Source of the DNA: CATOSP01 sp965204715
GTDB lineage: Bacteria; Chloroflexota; Dehalococcoidia; Lucifugimonadales; UBA3495
Direction of reading: 5' to 3'
DNA: 64,000 nucleotides
Assembly: GCA_965204715.1 (NCBI GenBank)
Contig: OZ242009.1
Span: forward strand, 1,116,001-1,180,000
Positions within the stretch are counted from its first letter, which is position 1, and every line of letters begins with the position of its first letter. Position numbers and translations under genes: made by a program. This document shows positions 33,895 to 41,950 of this stretch, piece after piece. The notes under the pieces were generated by a model, which worked only from the letters and a program-made list of their open reading frames with translations, was not told the origin of the DNA and ran no database searches.

Positions 33895-34204
33895 GTCAGT
33901 CAACTTCAGGTTGAATCGGCATTTGCCAGGGCACGATATTTCGACTACCAAGCAAATGGGCTGGGACGGTTACCGCAATGGAGACCTCTTGATGCTGGCC
34001 AGGGACCATTTCGACGTTTTGATAACGCGGGACCAAAAAATGGAAGACCAGCAAAACCTTTCGCAAGCGGACGTGGCCATTGCGGTCCTGCACGCCAGGT
34101 CGAATTCAATGCGGGACCTGGAGCCGATGGCGTCTGACATTCTCGATGCCGTTACTCTTCTGGCTCGTGGCCAGGTTGAGCATATCTACCCGCCTGACTT
34201 GTGA
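33875..34204 (+). CDS. DUF5615 PIN-like toxin (VapC45-like)
   Basis: The 109-residue protein opens with MRLLLDESVNFRLNRHLPGH, a PIN-like DUF5615 signature with an acidic residue at position 6, and continues with GYRNGDLLMLARDHFDVLITRDQKMEDQQNL, where D and the LITRD motif hold further catalytic acids. Such PIN-like proteins are RNases paired with DUF433 antitoxins. The start at 33875 lies 19 bases inside the antitoxin gene, so the two are coupled. Confidence 0.82.
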   Translation: MRLLLDESVNFRLNRHLPGHDISTTKQMGWDGYRNGDLLMLARDHFDVLITRDQKMEDQQNLSQADVAIAVLHARSNSMRDLEPMASDILDAVTLLARGQVEHIYPPDL

Positions 34205-34220
34205 TGAAGGAGGGGCCGAC

Positions 34221-35264
34221 ATGACCTTCACTGAGACTATGACTCCCCGGGAGCGGGTTATGAATGCTTTGGCCATGAAGCCGGTGGACCGTCCTCCGGT
34301 GGCCAACCCTACCAACGTGGCCACGGTGGAGCTGATGGACCTGGTGGATGCGCCTTTTCCCCAGGCATGCCGCGACCCGGAGCTGGCGGCGCGGCTGGCG
34401 GCCACTGGACATACCGAGCTTGGCTTTGACTCGGTGATGCCCTACTTCACCATCATCCAGGAGTCTTCGGCCCTGGGCTGCGAGATGCAGTGGGAGGACA
34501 AGGACAACTGGCCCACGGTGCGGATGCAGAACCCCATCTGGAGCGGGCCGGAGGATGTCCACATCCCGGCCGGGTTCCTAGAGCATCCCGACAATCAGAC
34601 CATCATCAAGTCCATCGAGATGCTCAAGGCGGAGTTTGGGGACCGGGTGGCGGTCATCGGCAAGACGATGGGGCCTTGGACGCTGGCGTACCACGTATTC
34701 GGCGTGGAGCGCTTCCTTATAATGACGGTGGATGACCCCGATATGGTGATGCGGTGCCTCCACAAGCTCAAGGAGATTTCCGTGCTGTTCGGGGAGGCCC
34801 AGATTGCGGCTGGAGCCGATGCCCTGACCTTCCCGGACCATGCTACAGGGGACCTGGTCAGCGGCGACTATTACCGGCGGTTCCTGCTGGACATTCACCA
34901 GGAAATGGCGGAGCGGCTGGGTGTGCCCCTGATCCTGCACATCTGTGGCAATACGCTGGACCGGATGGACTACATCGCCCAGACGGGGATGGCGTCATTC
35001 CATTTCGACTCCAAGAACGACCCGCAGGCGTCGATGGATACGGTTTCGGGCAGGATAGGTCTGGTGGGCAACATCAACAACCCGCAGACGCTGTACGCCC
35101 GCGGCCCCGAGGAGGTGCGCGAGGAGGTGTTCCGCTGCCTAGACGCCGGAGTGCAGATGGTGGCCCCGGAGTGCGCTGTGCCTCTGGCCACCAAGCTGGA
35201 GAACCTGATGGAGATTCCCCGGGCGGTGAAGGAGTGGAGCGCCAAGAGGCAGGGAGGGGAGTAA
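34221..35264 (+). CDS. Uroporphyrinogen decarboxylase-family methyltransferase (MtaA/CmuA type)
   Basis: The 347-residue enzyme belongs to the UroD-fold group that moves methyl groups between corrinoid proteins and thiols or folate. TPRERVMNALAMKPVDRPP is the family start. Zinc ligands are visible at H240-x-C242 (LHICGN) and C318 (APECAV). A GNINNPQTLYARGPEEVREE segment completes the barrel. True UroD (heme synthesis) lacks the HxC...C set, which argues for a methyltransferase. The ATG at 34221 has an AAGGAGGGG site. It lies upstream of the corrinoid protein with 146 bases between, probably one transcript. The methyl donor or acceptor is not known. Confidence 0.88.
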   Translation: MTFTETMTPRERVMNALAMKPVDRPPVANPTNVATVELMDLVDAPFPQACRDPELAARLAATGHTELGFDSVMPYFTIIQESSALGCEMQWEDKDNWPTVRMQNPIWSGPEDVHIPAGFLEHPDNQTIIKSIEMLKAEFGDRVAVIGKTMGPWTLAYHVFGVERFLIMTVDDPDMVMRCLHKLKEISVLFGEAQIAAGADALTFPDHATGDLVSGDYYRRFLLDIHQEMAERLGVPLILHICGNTLDRMDYIAQTGMASFHFDSKNDPQASMDTVSGRIGLVGNINNPQTLYARGPEEVREEVFRCLDAGVQMVAPECAVPLATKLENLMEIPRAVKEWSAKRQGGE

Positions 35265-35410
35265 TCCGATGGCGCCGTTTTCAAGCCGGGGATGGTTGGG
35301 CAGTCGTCGCCATTGTTGAGGCGGCTGTGGGGTGGCTGTTAGAATTCCAGCCATGCGCCACCTGTGGCAGCCCTATCAGAGCGGGAGCTACTTTAGTAGA
35401 GACTTGGTGA

Positions 35411-36169
35411 ATGTCTGAAGTTAATGAAAGTCTAGAATCCGAACTGACCCTGATCGCCAACCCTTCAGAGAGGGGGCATATCCGGGGGCTGTTCGAGAAC
35501 GCCGACCCCTTGATGCAACGGATTTCTTACCACCTGATCGTTGGAGACCATAACGAGGTTGACCGGATGACGGTCGCAGCCCTGGAATGCGGGTTCGATG
35601 CCAACACCATCCTGGACGATGGCCTAATCGCGGGGATGGCCCTGGTGGGAATCAAGTTCCGGGACAACATCATCTTTGTCCCCGAAGTGCTGGTGGCGGC
35701 CCGGGCGATGAAGTCCGGGATGGCCCACATTGAACCCATCCTGTCGGCATCGGGAGTCGAGCCGCTGGGGACGGTGATCATGGGGACGGTGAAGGGGGAC
35801 CTGCACGACATCGGCAAGAACCTCTGCATCATGATGCTGCGCGGCGCGGGGTTCACCGTGCACGATCTGGGGGTGGACACGAAGCCGGAGGAGTTCATCG
35901 ACGCGGTGATGGAGCACGACGCCCAACTGCTGGGCATGTCGGCCTTGCTGACCACGACAATGCCCAACATGGGCAAGACCATCGAGGCATTTGAGGAAGT
36001 GGGGATGCGGGACCAGGTGAAGATAATGGTGGGCGGCGCTCCTCTGAGCCAGGAGTTCGCCGATGATATGGGTTCGGACGGCTACGGCAAAGACGCGATG
36101 GCCTGCGTTGAACTGGCGTCGCGCCTGCTGGAAGAGGCCAAAGAGATGGACCCCGCGCCCACGCCCTGA
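35411..36169 (+). CDS. Corrinoid (B12-binding) methyl carrier protein
   Basis: The 252-residue protein has two modules: an N-terminal helical cap (NEVDRMTVAALECGFDANTI, FVPEVLVAARAMKSGMAHIEPI) and a Rossmann B12-binding domain with D130-L-H132-D-I-G135 (KGDLHDIGKNLCIMML). H132 is the lower-axial cobalamin ligand of MtaC/MtbC/MetH carriers. GMSALLTTTMPNM and VKIMVGGAPLSQEFADDMG are also conserved. It carries methyl groups between the UroD-like and BHMT-like enzymes of the cluster. No corrinoid activase (RamA/MtvA type) gene is recognised nearby. Confidence 0.93.
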   Translation: MSEVNESLESELTLIANPSERGHIRGLFENADPLMQRISYHLIVGDHNEVDRMTVAALECGFDANTILDDGLIAGMALVGIKFRDNIIFVPEVLVAARAMKSGMAHIEPILSASGVEPLGTVIMGTVKGDLHDIGKNLCIMMLRGAGFTVHDLGVDTKPEEFIDAVMEHDAQLLGMSALLTTTMPNMGKTIEAFEEVGMRDQVKIMVGGAPLSQEFADDMGSDGYGKDAMACVELASRLLEEAKEMDPAPTP

Positions 36170-36269
36170 CCGGGAGTTCAACTGACGCTGCGAGTTGTGC
36201 TGGCTCATTGGGGGATGGATCCTATCCGCTGCTCTCCGGACGGCAAGCAGGCATGGGGAGACGTTTCAA

Positions 36270-36512
36270 GTGGACCGGAAGATAGACGTAGAGCGTTACC
36301 GCCGGAGCATGGCCCGGCTGGAGGCTATTTTCCGGTCCATCAATGATACCGCCAACGAGGTCTCGACCTGGCGCTGCCCCTATGCCGACGCCAACGACCG
36401 TTGCACCGCCAACTTCGGGTGCCGCAACCAGCGGCGGACGGGGGACGCCCGGGAGTTGCCGTTATGCACCGGGGCCACGGATTTGGACTACCGTTCCGCC
36501 TGGCAGGTATAG
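36270..36512 (+). CDS. Small four-Cys protein of the corrinoid cluster
   Basis: The 80-residue product has a helical N-terminal half (KIDVERYRRSMARLEAIFRS) and four Cys at 36, 45, 51 and 66 (WRCPYADANDRC, FGCRNQ, LPLC). The spacing suggests an iron-sulfur or zinc site. A GTG at 36270 is the likely start; the longer frame from 36195 starts in low-quality sequence. It follows the corrinoid protein by 100 bases and may supply a redox or assembly function to the cluster. No family is recognised. Confidence 0.6.
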   Translation: MDRKIDVERYRRSMARLEAIFRSINDTANEVSTWRCPYADANDRCTANFGCRNQRRTGDARELPLCTGATDLDYRSAWQV

Positions 36513-36544
36513 CGGGGTGAGCCGGATGAAGGAGGGCAAACGAT

Positions 36545-36793
36545 ATGGTGATGGAAGAAAGGGTCGGCAGGCTGGAAAGCGCATACGAGCAGGTTGACCG
36601 CCGTTTGAGCGATCTTCACCAATCGGTACAGTCACTCCGTGAAGAATCGCGGCAGTCCACGGAGCCTCTTCGCCAAGAAATGGTCCAGAATCGAGCGGAA
36701 ATTAACACCCGGATTAATCTTCTATTCCTAATGGCAGGCGGCATCTGGGCTACTATCGTGGCTGGCCTCATCGCCCTTTTCCTCAAACTGTGA
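36545..36793 (+). CDS. Small coiled-coil protein with C-terminal membrane anchor
   Basis: The 82-residue protein has a long heptad helix (ERVGRLESAYEQVDRRLSDL and HQSVQSLREESRQSTEPL) and one membrane segment at the C-terminus (LLFLMAGGIWATIVAGLIALFL, about 59-80). It mirrors the design of the protein at 23167. Its stop overlaps the GTG of the next gene (GTGA). Membrane tethering is inferred. Confidence 0.6.
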   Translation: MVMEERVGRLESAYEQVDRRLSDLHQSVQSLREESRQSTEPLRQEMVQNRAEINTRINLLFLMAGGIWATIVAGLIALFLKL

Positions 36794-37212
36794 GGGCAGT
36801 CCAAATGGTCCCTTTCCAGCGAGATGCCTCTACGTCAGATACTCAAAACTCCCAACATCCGGACATAACCCTCACCCCGGAGGCGGCCAGCCGGATTTGC
36901 ATGGAGCAGTGCCGTGCGATGTGTTGCCGCGGCCCCATCATACTGCGGCTTGCACCGGGTGAGACTGAAGGGTTCCAGGCCAACGCTGCAAGGCTGGGAT
37001 TAGAGGCCCGCATCACGGCTAACGCCGATGGGAGCGGGTGGCTGAGGTTCACCGACCATCCGGGGGACCGGTGTCCCATGCTGGACCCTGAGGACTTTTC
37101 CTGCCGGAGCTATGCCGACCGTCCCCGGCGTTGCCGGGAGTTTCCGGAGAAGCCGGAGCCGGGCTGCGCCATCTCGGGGTGGCGGGCCGGTGGAGATACT
37201 TCGTGCCCTTAG
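36790..37212 (+). CDS. YkgJ-like zinc/iron-chelating domain protein
   Basis: The 140-residue product matches the YkgJ cysteine-cluster domain. Cys residues in RICMEQCRAMCCRGPIILRL, GDRCPMLDPEDFSCRSYADRP and RRCREFPEKPEPGC follow the family's C..C..CC...(F/L)...C.fL....C.(I/S)Y..RP..CR.FP pattern. These proteins bind a metal and may act in oxidative or metal-linked reactions, but no reaction is proven. It begins with GTG overlapping the upstream gene and its end overlaps the acetyltransferase gene. Confidence 0.82.
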   Translation: MRAVQMVPFQRDASTSDTQNSQHPDITLTPEAASRICMEQCRAMCCRGPIILRLAPGETEGFQANAARLGLEARITANADGSGWLRFTDHPGDRCPMLDPEDFSCRSYADRPRRCREFPEKPEPGCAISGWRAGGDTSCP

Positions 37213-37697
37213 CGGAGACCATCACCTACCTGGAAATGAATTCCCGGGAGGAACTGAGACCCTCTGCATCGGTGGTCAAGGTTTGCCGGAGGTATACGAG
37301 GGACGCCGGTTTCAGCCGCTCTCTCTACGCTGACGTTGGCGGAGAGTACAACTGGATAGAGCGCAGCAACTGGACCGGCGACCAGTGGCTGGAACGTCTC
37401 GCTTCGCCCAACGTGGAGACGTGGCTGGCGTATGATGAGGGAGAGGTCGCCGGGTTCTTCGAGCTTGAAATGCAGGACGGCGGCAATGTGGAGATAGTCT
37501 ACTTCGGCCTGCTGCCCCGGTGTGTGGGGAGCGGCTTGGGCGGGGCGATGCTGACCGCCGCCGTGCAACGGGCCTGGGACATGGGGGCGTCCCGGGTCTG
37601 GTTGCACACCTCGTCCCTGGACCACCCCCACGCCCTGCCCAACTACCGGGCGCGGGGATTCCGAGCGTACAGGCGGGATCATATCCCCGGCGACTGA
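37203..37697 (+). CDS. GNAT family N-acetyltransferase
   Basis: The protein of about 164 residues has the GNAT acetyl-CoA-binding motif in IVYFGLLPRCVGSGLGGAML (R-x-x-G-x-G-x-G) and a C-terminal VWLHTSSLDHPHALPNYRARGFRAYR, where the NY.a.GF strand is conserved. The GTG at 37203 is chosen because the longer frame to 37131 lacks family similarity. It starts inside the YkgJ-like gene and lies in the same direction. The acceptor amine is unknown. Confidence 0.85.
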   Translation: MPLAETITYLEMNSREELRPSASVVKVCRRYTRDAGFSRSLYADVGGEYNWIERSNWTGDQWLERLASPNVETWLAYDEGEVAGFFELEMQDGGNVEIVYFGLLPRCVGSGLGGAMLTAAVQRAWDMGASRVWLHTSSLDHPHALPNYRARGFRAYRRDHIPGD

Positions 37698-37725
37698 ACC
37701 TGCCCGTCACTACCGGGCAATGTCT

Positions 37726-38481
37726 TCACTGGGCGGTGCTGCCCCCGTCGATCACCAGCTCGCTTCCGGTCATAAACGACGACTCGCCGGAGGCCAGAAA
37801 CAGGGCGCCGTAGGCTATGTCGTCCACTGTTCCGACCCGGCCCAGGGGCGTCCGGGCGATGGACTCTTCCCTGGAGTTGTCCTCGCCCTGCCAGACCTGG
37901 TGGATCATCTCGGTGTCGATGGGGCCGGGGTGAATGGAGTTGGCGCGGATGTTCTCCCCGGCGTACTGTATGGCGGTGGCCTTGGTGAAGAGCCGGACCG
38001 CTCCCTTGGAGGCAGTATAGGCGGTGCTGCGGGGGCCGCCCACCAGCCCGGCAGTGGAGGAGATATTGATGATTGAGCCTCCACCGGCGTTGCGCATCTC
38101 CGGGATGGCCGCTTTCGTTCCCAGGAAGACGCCCTTGGAGTTGACGTTCTGGATGGCGTCCCAGTCTTCGACTGTAGTGTCCTCGACCCGGCCCCTGCGC
38201 CAGATGCCCGCGTTATTGACCAGCACGTCCAGCTTGCCGTAGCTGGAGACCGCGGCGGCAACGGCGCTCTGCCAGTCCTCCTCGCTGGTGACGTCGAGAT
38301 GGACGTACATGGCGTCGCCGCCCAACTCGGCAATTTCGGCGGCGACCCGCATCCCCTCCACGTCGAGGAGGTCGCCGATAACCACCTTCGCACCCTCACG
38401 GGCGAAGAGCCTGGCTTCTGCCGCGCCCTGACCCCTGGCCCCGCCGCTAATCAGGGCGACCTTTCCGTCCATTCGTCCCAT
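37726..38481 (-). CDS. SDR family NAD(P)-dependent oxidoreductase
   Basis: The 251-residue classical short-chain dehydrogenase has a GARGQG nucleotide loop (MDGKVALISGGARGQGAAEA), an NNAG motif (VLVNNAGIW) and the Ser-Tyr-Lys triad in IINISSTAGLVGG and YTASKGA. A C-terminal MTGSELVIDGGSTAQ closes the fold. A much longer open frame exists upstream but only shadows the next gene. The ATG at 38481 follows AAGGAGGGGGTC. It is divergent from the ThDP enzyme gene at 38758. The substrate is not known. Confidence 0.9.
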   Translation of the reverse strand: MGRMDGKVALISGGARGQGAAEARLFAREGAKVVIGDLLDVEGMRVAAEIAELGGDAMYVHLDVTSEEDWQSAVAAAVSSYGKLDVLVNNAGIWRRGRVEDTTVEDWDAIQNVNSKGVFLGTKAAIPEMRNAGGGSIINISSTAGLVGGPRSTAYTASKGAVRLFTKATAIQYAGENIRANSIHPGPIDTEMIHQVWQGEDNSREESIARTPLGRVGTVDDIAYGALFLASGESSFMTGSELVIDGGSTAQ

Positions 38482-38757
38482 GACCCCCTCCTTACGCTCC
38501 GGCGCATGTCCGGGAAAAGTCCAACTTACGGCGCTGTCGTCTCCGGACCGGCCATATTGAACGATACTGTACCGGTTTGTGACTGAAATGGAAACCTTGC
38601 GGGCGACCCGGCCCAGTCCTATCCAGGCTGTGGCCTGCCAACCGTCACGAAGCGAGCCTCCGGCTTCCCATGCGCCGTATAATGGGCGGAACGCAGGGCC
38701 TAACGGGCATGGGCGGGTTTTGCGCCTTCTCAAGCCCGCACGTTTTAGGAGGCTACA

Positions 38758-40452
38758 ATGACGACCGAGAGACTTGACGGAGGGGAAGCCATACTGGAGG
38801 CATTCCGCAACCTGGGGGTGGACTACATCATATCCTCGCCGGGTTCCGAGTGGCCGTCGGTGTGGGAGGCCCTGGCCAGGCAGAAGACCAACGAGATAGA
38901 TGGCCCCCGCTACATCGACTGCTGGCACGAGACCCTGGCGGTGACCATGGCAATGGGCTACACCAGGGTAACGGGACGCCTTCAGGCCGTGCTGCTGCAC
39001 GCGGGGGTGGGCCTGCTTCAGGGTTCGCTGGGCATACATGGCGCGTACCTGGGCGAAATACCCATGATCGTCTGCTCCGGGGAGTCCATCACCTACGGCG
39101 AAGACCCTGACTTCGACCCCGGCGGCCAGTGGTACCGGAACCTGAGCGTGGTGGGCGGTCCCAACCGGCTGGTGGAGCCATTCGTGAAGTGGAGCAGCCA
39201 CGTCACCAGTCCCCAGACCCTTTTCGAGACGGTGAGCCGGGCTGGTGAGATGGCCCAGAGGGTGCCCAAGGGGCCAACCTACCTGGACATACCCATCGAG
39301 GTGATGCGTCCCCAATGGGCGCCGCCGGCCAGGATGACGAAGCCGCCAGCCGCACCGAAAGTGTACCCGGACGCCTCTGCCGTAGCGCACGTGGCCGGGC
39401 TGATCTCCAAGTCCAGCTACCCGGTGATCGTCGCCGAGGGATGCGGCAAGGACGTGGCGGCGTTCCATAACCTTGTGGCGCTGGCGGAACGGTTCGCCAT
39501 TCCGGTGGTGGAGGTTGCGCCCAACTACGCCAACTTCCCCAAGGACCACCCACTGTACATGGGGTCCGACCTGGGCCGGTTCATGGATGCCTCGGACCTG
39601 TTCCTGCTGGTGGGCAGCAGGACGCCCTGGTACCCGGCATCGCAGGCCCCGGCCCAAGGCGACATCGTGGTTATCGACGATAACCCCATCAAGGAGCACC
39701 TGGTATACCAATCTTTGAAGGCCGACGTCTACCTGGAGGGGGACGTGGCCGCGACGCTGGAGATGCTGCTGGATGCGGCGGGCAGCAATGGGGACTGGGG
39801 CGCGGTCGAAGAGAGGCGTTCATCCTGGAGCGCGGAGCACGGCAAGATGCGGGACGGCGCGGATGCGGTGGTGGAGAGGGTCAGGAACGACCGTCCCATC
39901 GACCCGGCGTGGCTGTGCGCGGCGTTGGGCGAGGTGATGCCCGATGACACAGTTTACGTAGAGGAGACCATCACCCATCGGGGGCCGATCTTCAGGCACC
40001 TGGACTGGAGCAAGCCCCAGAGCTACTTTCACCCCAACGGAGGGCTGGGTCAGGGACTCGGCATGGCCTTGGGGGTCAAGCTGGCCAAGCCCCGGCAGCC
40101 GGTGGTCGCGTTGATGGGCGATGGCTGTTTCCTATACAACCCCGTGACTCAGAGCCTCGGGGTGTCCGCCGCGGAGAACATCCCGATAATGATAGTGGTG
40201 TTCAACAACGGCAAGTACGCGGCGATGCAGAACTCGCACCTCCAGTTCTTCCCCGACGGGGTCGCCGCCAGGACCGGCATCCACCACGGGGTGGACATTC
40301 CGGGTCCCAACTATGCCGAACTGGTCGCGCCATTCGGAGGCCACGGCGAGCGTGTGGAGGACCCGGCGGAACTGAAGCCCGCGCTTGAACGGGCCCTTGC
40401 CGCGGTGAACCGGGGGCAACTCTCGCTGGTGGACGTGGTGCTGTCGCGCTAA
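38758..40452 (+). CDS. Thiamine diphosphate-dependent enzyme (acetolactate synthase-like)
   Basis: The 564-residue protein has the three-domain POX/ALS layout. The ThDP-activating Glu is E58 (CWHETLAV). The central domain runs over about 200-340, with ADVYLEGDVAATLEML following. The C-terminal ThDP domain has MGDGCFLYNPVTQ (GDG at about 454-456) and IMIVVFNNGKY, the GDG-N27-N metal site. The best match is to the diverse ALS-like group (benzoylformate, sulfopyruvate or oxalyl-type) rather than true acetolactate synthase, since no FAD-binding features stand out. TTTTAGGAGGCTACA precedes the ATG. It is divergent from an SDR. Confidence 0.88.
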   Translation: MTTERLDGGEAILEAFRNLGVDYIISSPGSEWPSVWEALARQKTNEIDGPRYIDCWHETLAVTMAMGYTRVTGRLQAVLLHAGVGLLQGSLGIHGAYLGEIPMIVCSGESITYGEDPDFDPGGQWYRNLSVVGGPNRLVEPFVKWSSHVTSPQTLFETVSRAGEMAQRVPKGPTYLDIPIEVMRPQWAPPARMTKPPAAPKVYPDASAVAHVAGLISKSSYPVIVAEGCGKDVAAFHNLVALAERFAIPVVEVAPNYANFPKDHPLYMGSDLGRFMDASDLFLLVGSRTPWYPASQAPAQGDIVVIDDNPIKEHLVYQSLKADVYLEGDVAATLEMLLDAAGSNGDWGAVEERRSSWSAEHGKMRDGADAVVERVRNDRPIDPAWLCAALGEVMPDDTVYVEETITHRGPIFRHLDWSKPQSYFHPNGGLGQGLGMALGVKLAKPRQPVVALMGDGCFLYNPVTQSLGVSAAENIPIMIVVFNNGKYAAMQNSHLQFFPDGVAARTGIHHGVDIPGPNYAELVAPFGGHGERVEDPAELKPALERALAAVNRGQLSLVDVVLSR

Positions 40453-40528
40453 CCCGCACTGACCACGGCTCCGGTAATGCCCAAGTCGCGGATGGTTGCG
40501 GTCTTTTGGCCGCGGCCGGGGATGAAGA

Positions 40529-40966
40529 CTACGCCCGGGCCAACTCTTCAAATGATGGCTCGGGCATACCCTGGGTCCAGGTGGGGTCTCTCAGCTCCAG
40601 GCGGTTGCCGCTGGGGTCAAAGAAGTACAATTCGCGGCCGGTGAACACTCCCCGGGCGCGATAGGTCAAATGCTCTATGGTCACGTTTCTCTCGTGGAAG
40701 ACCCTGCAGGCTAGTTCGAAGGTCTCGGGAGAAACGGTGAAGGAGTGGTGGACTCCGGCATCCTCCTTCAAGGGGCCGTCCACCGGGTTGGGACGCTCGC
40801 ACAGCAGGATGTTGTGGTCGCCGACGTTGAAGCAGGACATAACGTTGTTGCCCAGCCGTCCCACCGGGGCCAGGCCCAGCAGTTCCCCATAGAAGTCTTC
40901 GGCCTCGTTCAGGTCGTTGACCGGTATGGACCAATGGGTTACGCCTTCCACTTTTAAGACTGGCAT
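40529..40966 (-). CDS. VOC superfamily protein (glyoxalase/dioxygenase fold)
   Basis: The 145-residue protein contains two beta-alpha-beta-beta-beta modules: HWSIPVNDLNEAEDFYGELLGL and HHSFTVSPETFELACRVFHE then GRELYFFDPSGNRLELRDPTW. Potential metal ligands are His11, His72/73 and Glu122. Members degrade small organic molecules or act as isomerases. The ATG follows AGGAGGGAATC. It is convergent with the ThDP enzyme gene. The substrate is unknown. Confidence 0.87.
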   Translation of the reverse strand: MPVLKVEGVTHWSIPVNDLNEAEDFYGELLGLAPVGRLGNNVMSCFNVGDHNILLCERPNPVDGPLKEDAGVHHSFTVSPETFELACRVFHERNVTIEHLTYRARGVFTGRELYFFDPSGNRLELRDPTWTQGMPEPSFEELARA

Positions 40967-41035
40967 GATTCCCTCCTGTACCAGGTTGCGCCTGGGTAAG
41001 TCCAGCCACTGCCGGGCTGACGCCGGGATACCGGG

Positions 41036-41917
41036 TCAGGGGTGCGGGGTGTTTGCCCGCATTGCCGCGATCCCTTCAGTGAGGCCCGGTTGAGGTAAGT
41101 TTAGCAGGCTCATGGTCCGGGCGCAGTCCAGACCGAGTATGTCGGGGGCTGGCGCGGGCGCGCCATCTGCCCGAATCACCAATCCGGGGTCGAGGTGGAA
41201 CCCCTCGGCGACTGCCACGGCGAAGTCGTACATGCTGACCCAGTCTTTGCCCGCAACGTGGTGGGTGCCGGGGCAGGCGTTCTCTATGAGTTTCACGATG
41301 CCATCCACGAGATGCTCAACGTATACCGGAGTCCGCATTACCGCGGTGGAGCCGAGGTAGGGCTGCCCGCTTTGCAAGGAACCAACCAGCCAGGGGACAA
41401 AGTTCCGCCCTCCGGGCCTGGGCCAGCCGTAGACGATGCTGGTGCGGAGGATGCTCCAGGGGAAGTCCGGCTTTGCTATTTCCTGCTCGGCTTGCCACTT
41501 GGTCTGGCCGTAGTGAGTGGTGGGGTTGGGAGCGTCGTTTTCCCGGTAGAACCCGTGGGTCCCGTCGAAGACGTACTCGGTTGACACGAAGACCAGCCGG
41601 GCGCAGTGCATCTTGCAAAGGCGGGCTATCGCTGCGGTGGCGGTTGTGTTCACAGCCGTAGCCATATCGGGGTTGCGTTCAGCCGTTCCCACGTCGGCCA
41701 TTGCGGCGAGATGCACCACCACGTCAGGCCGGGACAGACGGAATAGCTGCTCCAGGCTCCCGGCATCGGTCAGTTCGAGCCTGTGCCAGGAGTTGCCGTC
41801 GTTTCCGGGAGGACGAGACAGGAAGGTGCAGGTGATCTCATTGCCGGGAGTTTGGCCCAGGCGACGGACCAGGTATTGGCCGATGAAGCCGCTTGCGCCG
41901 ATGACCAGGATACGCAA
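41036..41917 (-). CDS. RmlD-like NAD(P)-dependent sugar nucleotide reductase
   Basis: The 293-residue protein is an extended SDR close to dTDP-4-dehydrorhamnose reductase. RILVIGASGFIGQYLVRRL is the dinucleotide loop, VVHLAAMADVGTAERNPDMA the substrate loop, and LVFVSTEYVFDGTHGFYREN and PTTHYGQTKWQAEQE hold the family's STDYVFDG-type and YxxxK motifs. It could reduce a 4-keto sugar nucleotide, but no other rml genes are near. It lies 33 bases downstream of the SDR at 41951 on the same strand. Confidence 0.85.
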   Translation of the reverse strand: MRILVIGASGFIGQYLVRRLGQTPGNEITCTFLSRPPGNDGNSWHRLELTDAGSLEQLFRLSRPDVVVHLAAMADVGTAERNPDMATAVNTTATAAIARLCKMHCARLVFVSTEYVFDGTHGFYRENDAPNPTTHYGQTKWQAEQEIAKPDFPWSILRTSIVYGWPRPGGRNFVPWLVGSLQSGQPYLGSTAVMRTPVYVEHLVDGIVKLIENACPGTHHVAGKDWVSMYDFAVAVAEGFHLDPGLVIRADGAPAPAPDILGLDCARTMSLLNLPQPGLTEGIAAMRANTPHP

Positions 41918-41950
41918 CGGAGTTTTTCTCCTTCGCCCCGGGCGGGCTGG

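Noticed and set aside
35265..35410. A short zinc-ribbon-like stretch (CATCGSPIRAG) before the corrinoid gene
   Set aside because: It is only the tail of an out-of-phase frame inside the UroD-like gene, without a start.
38482..39711. A 661-codon minus-strand frame that would extend the SDR at 37726
   Set aside because: The upstream 410 codons lie opposite the ThDP enzyme gene and have no similarity; the SDR has a good start at 38481.
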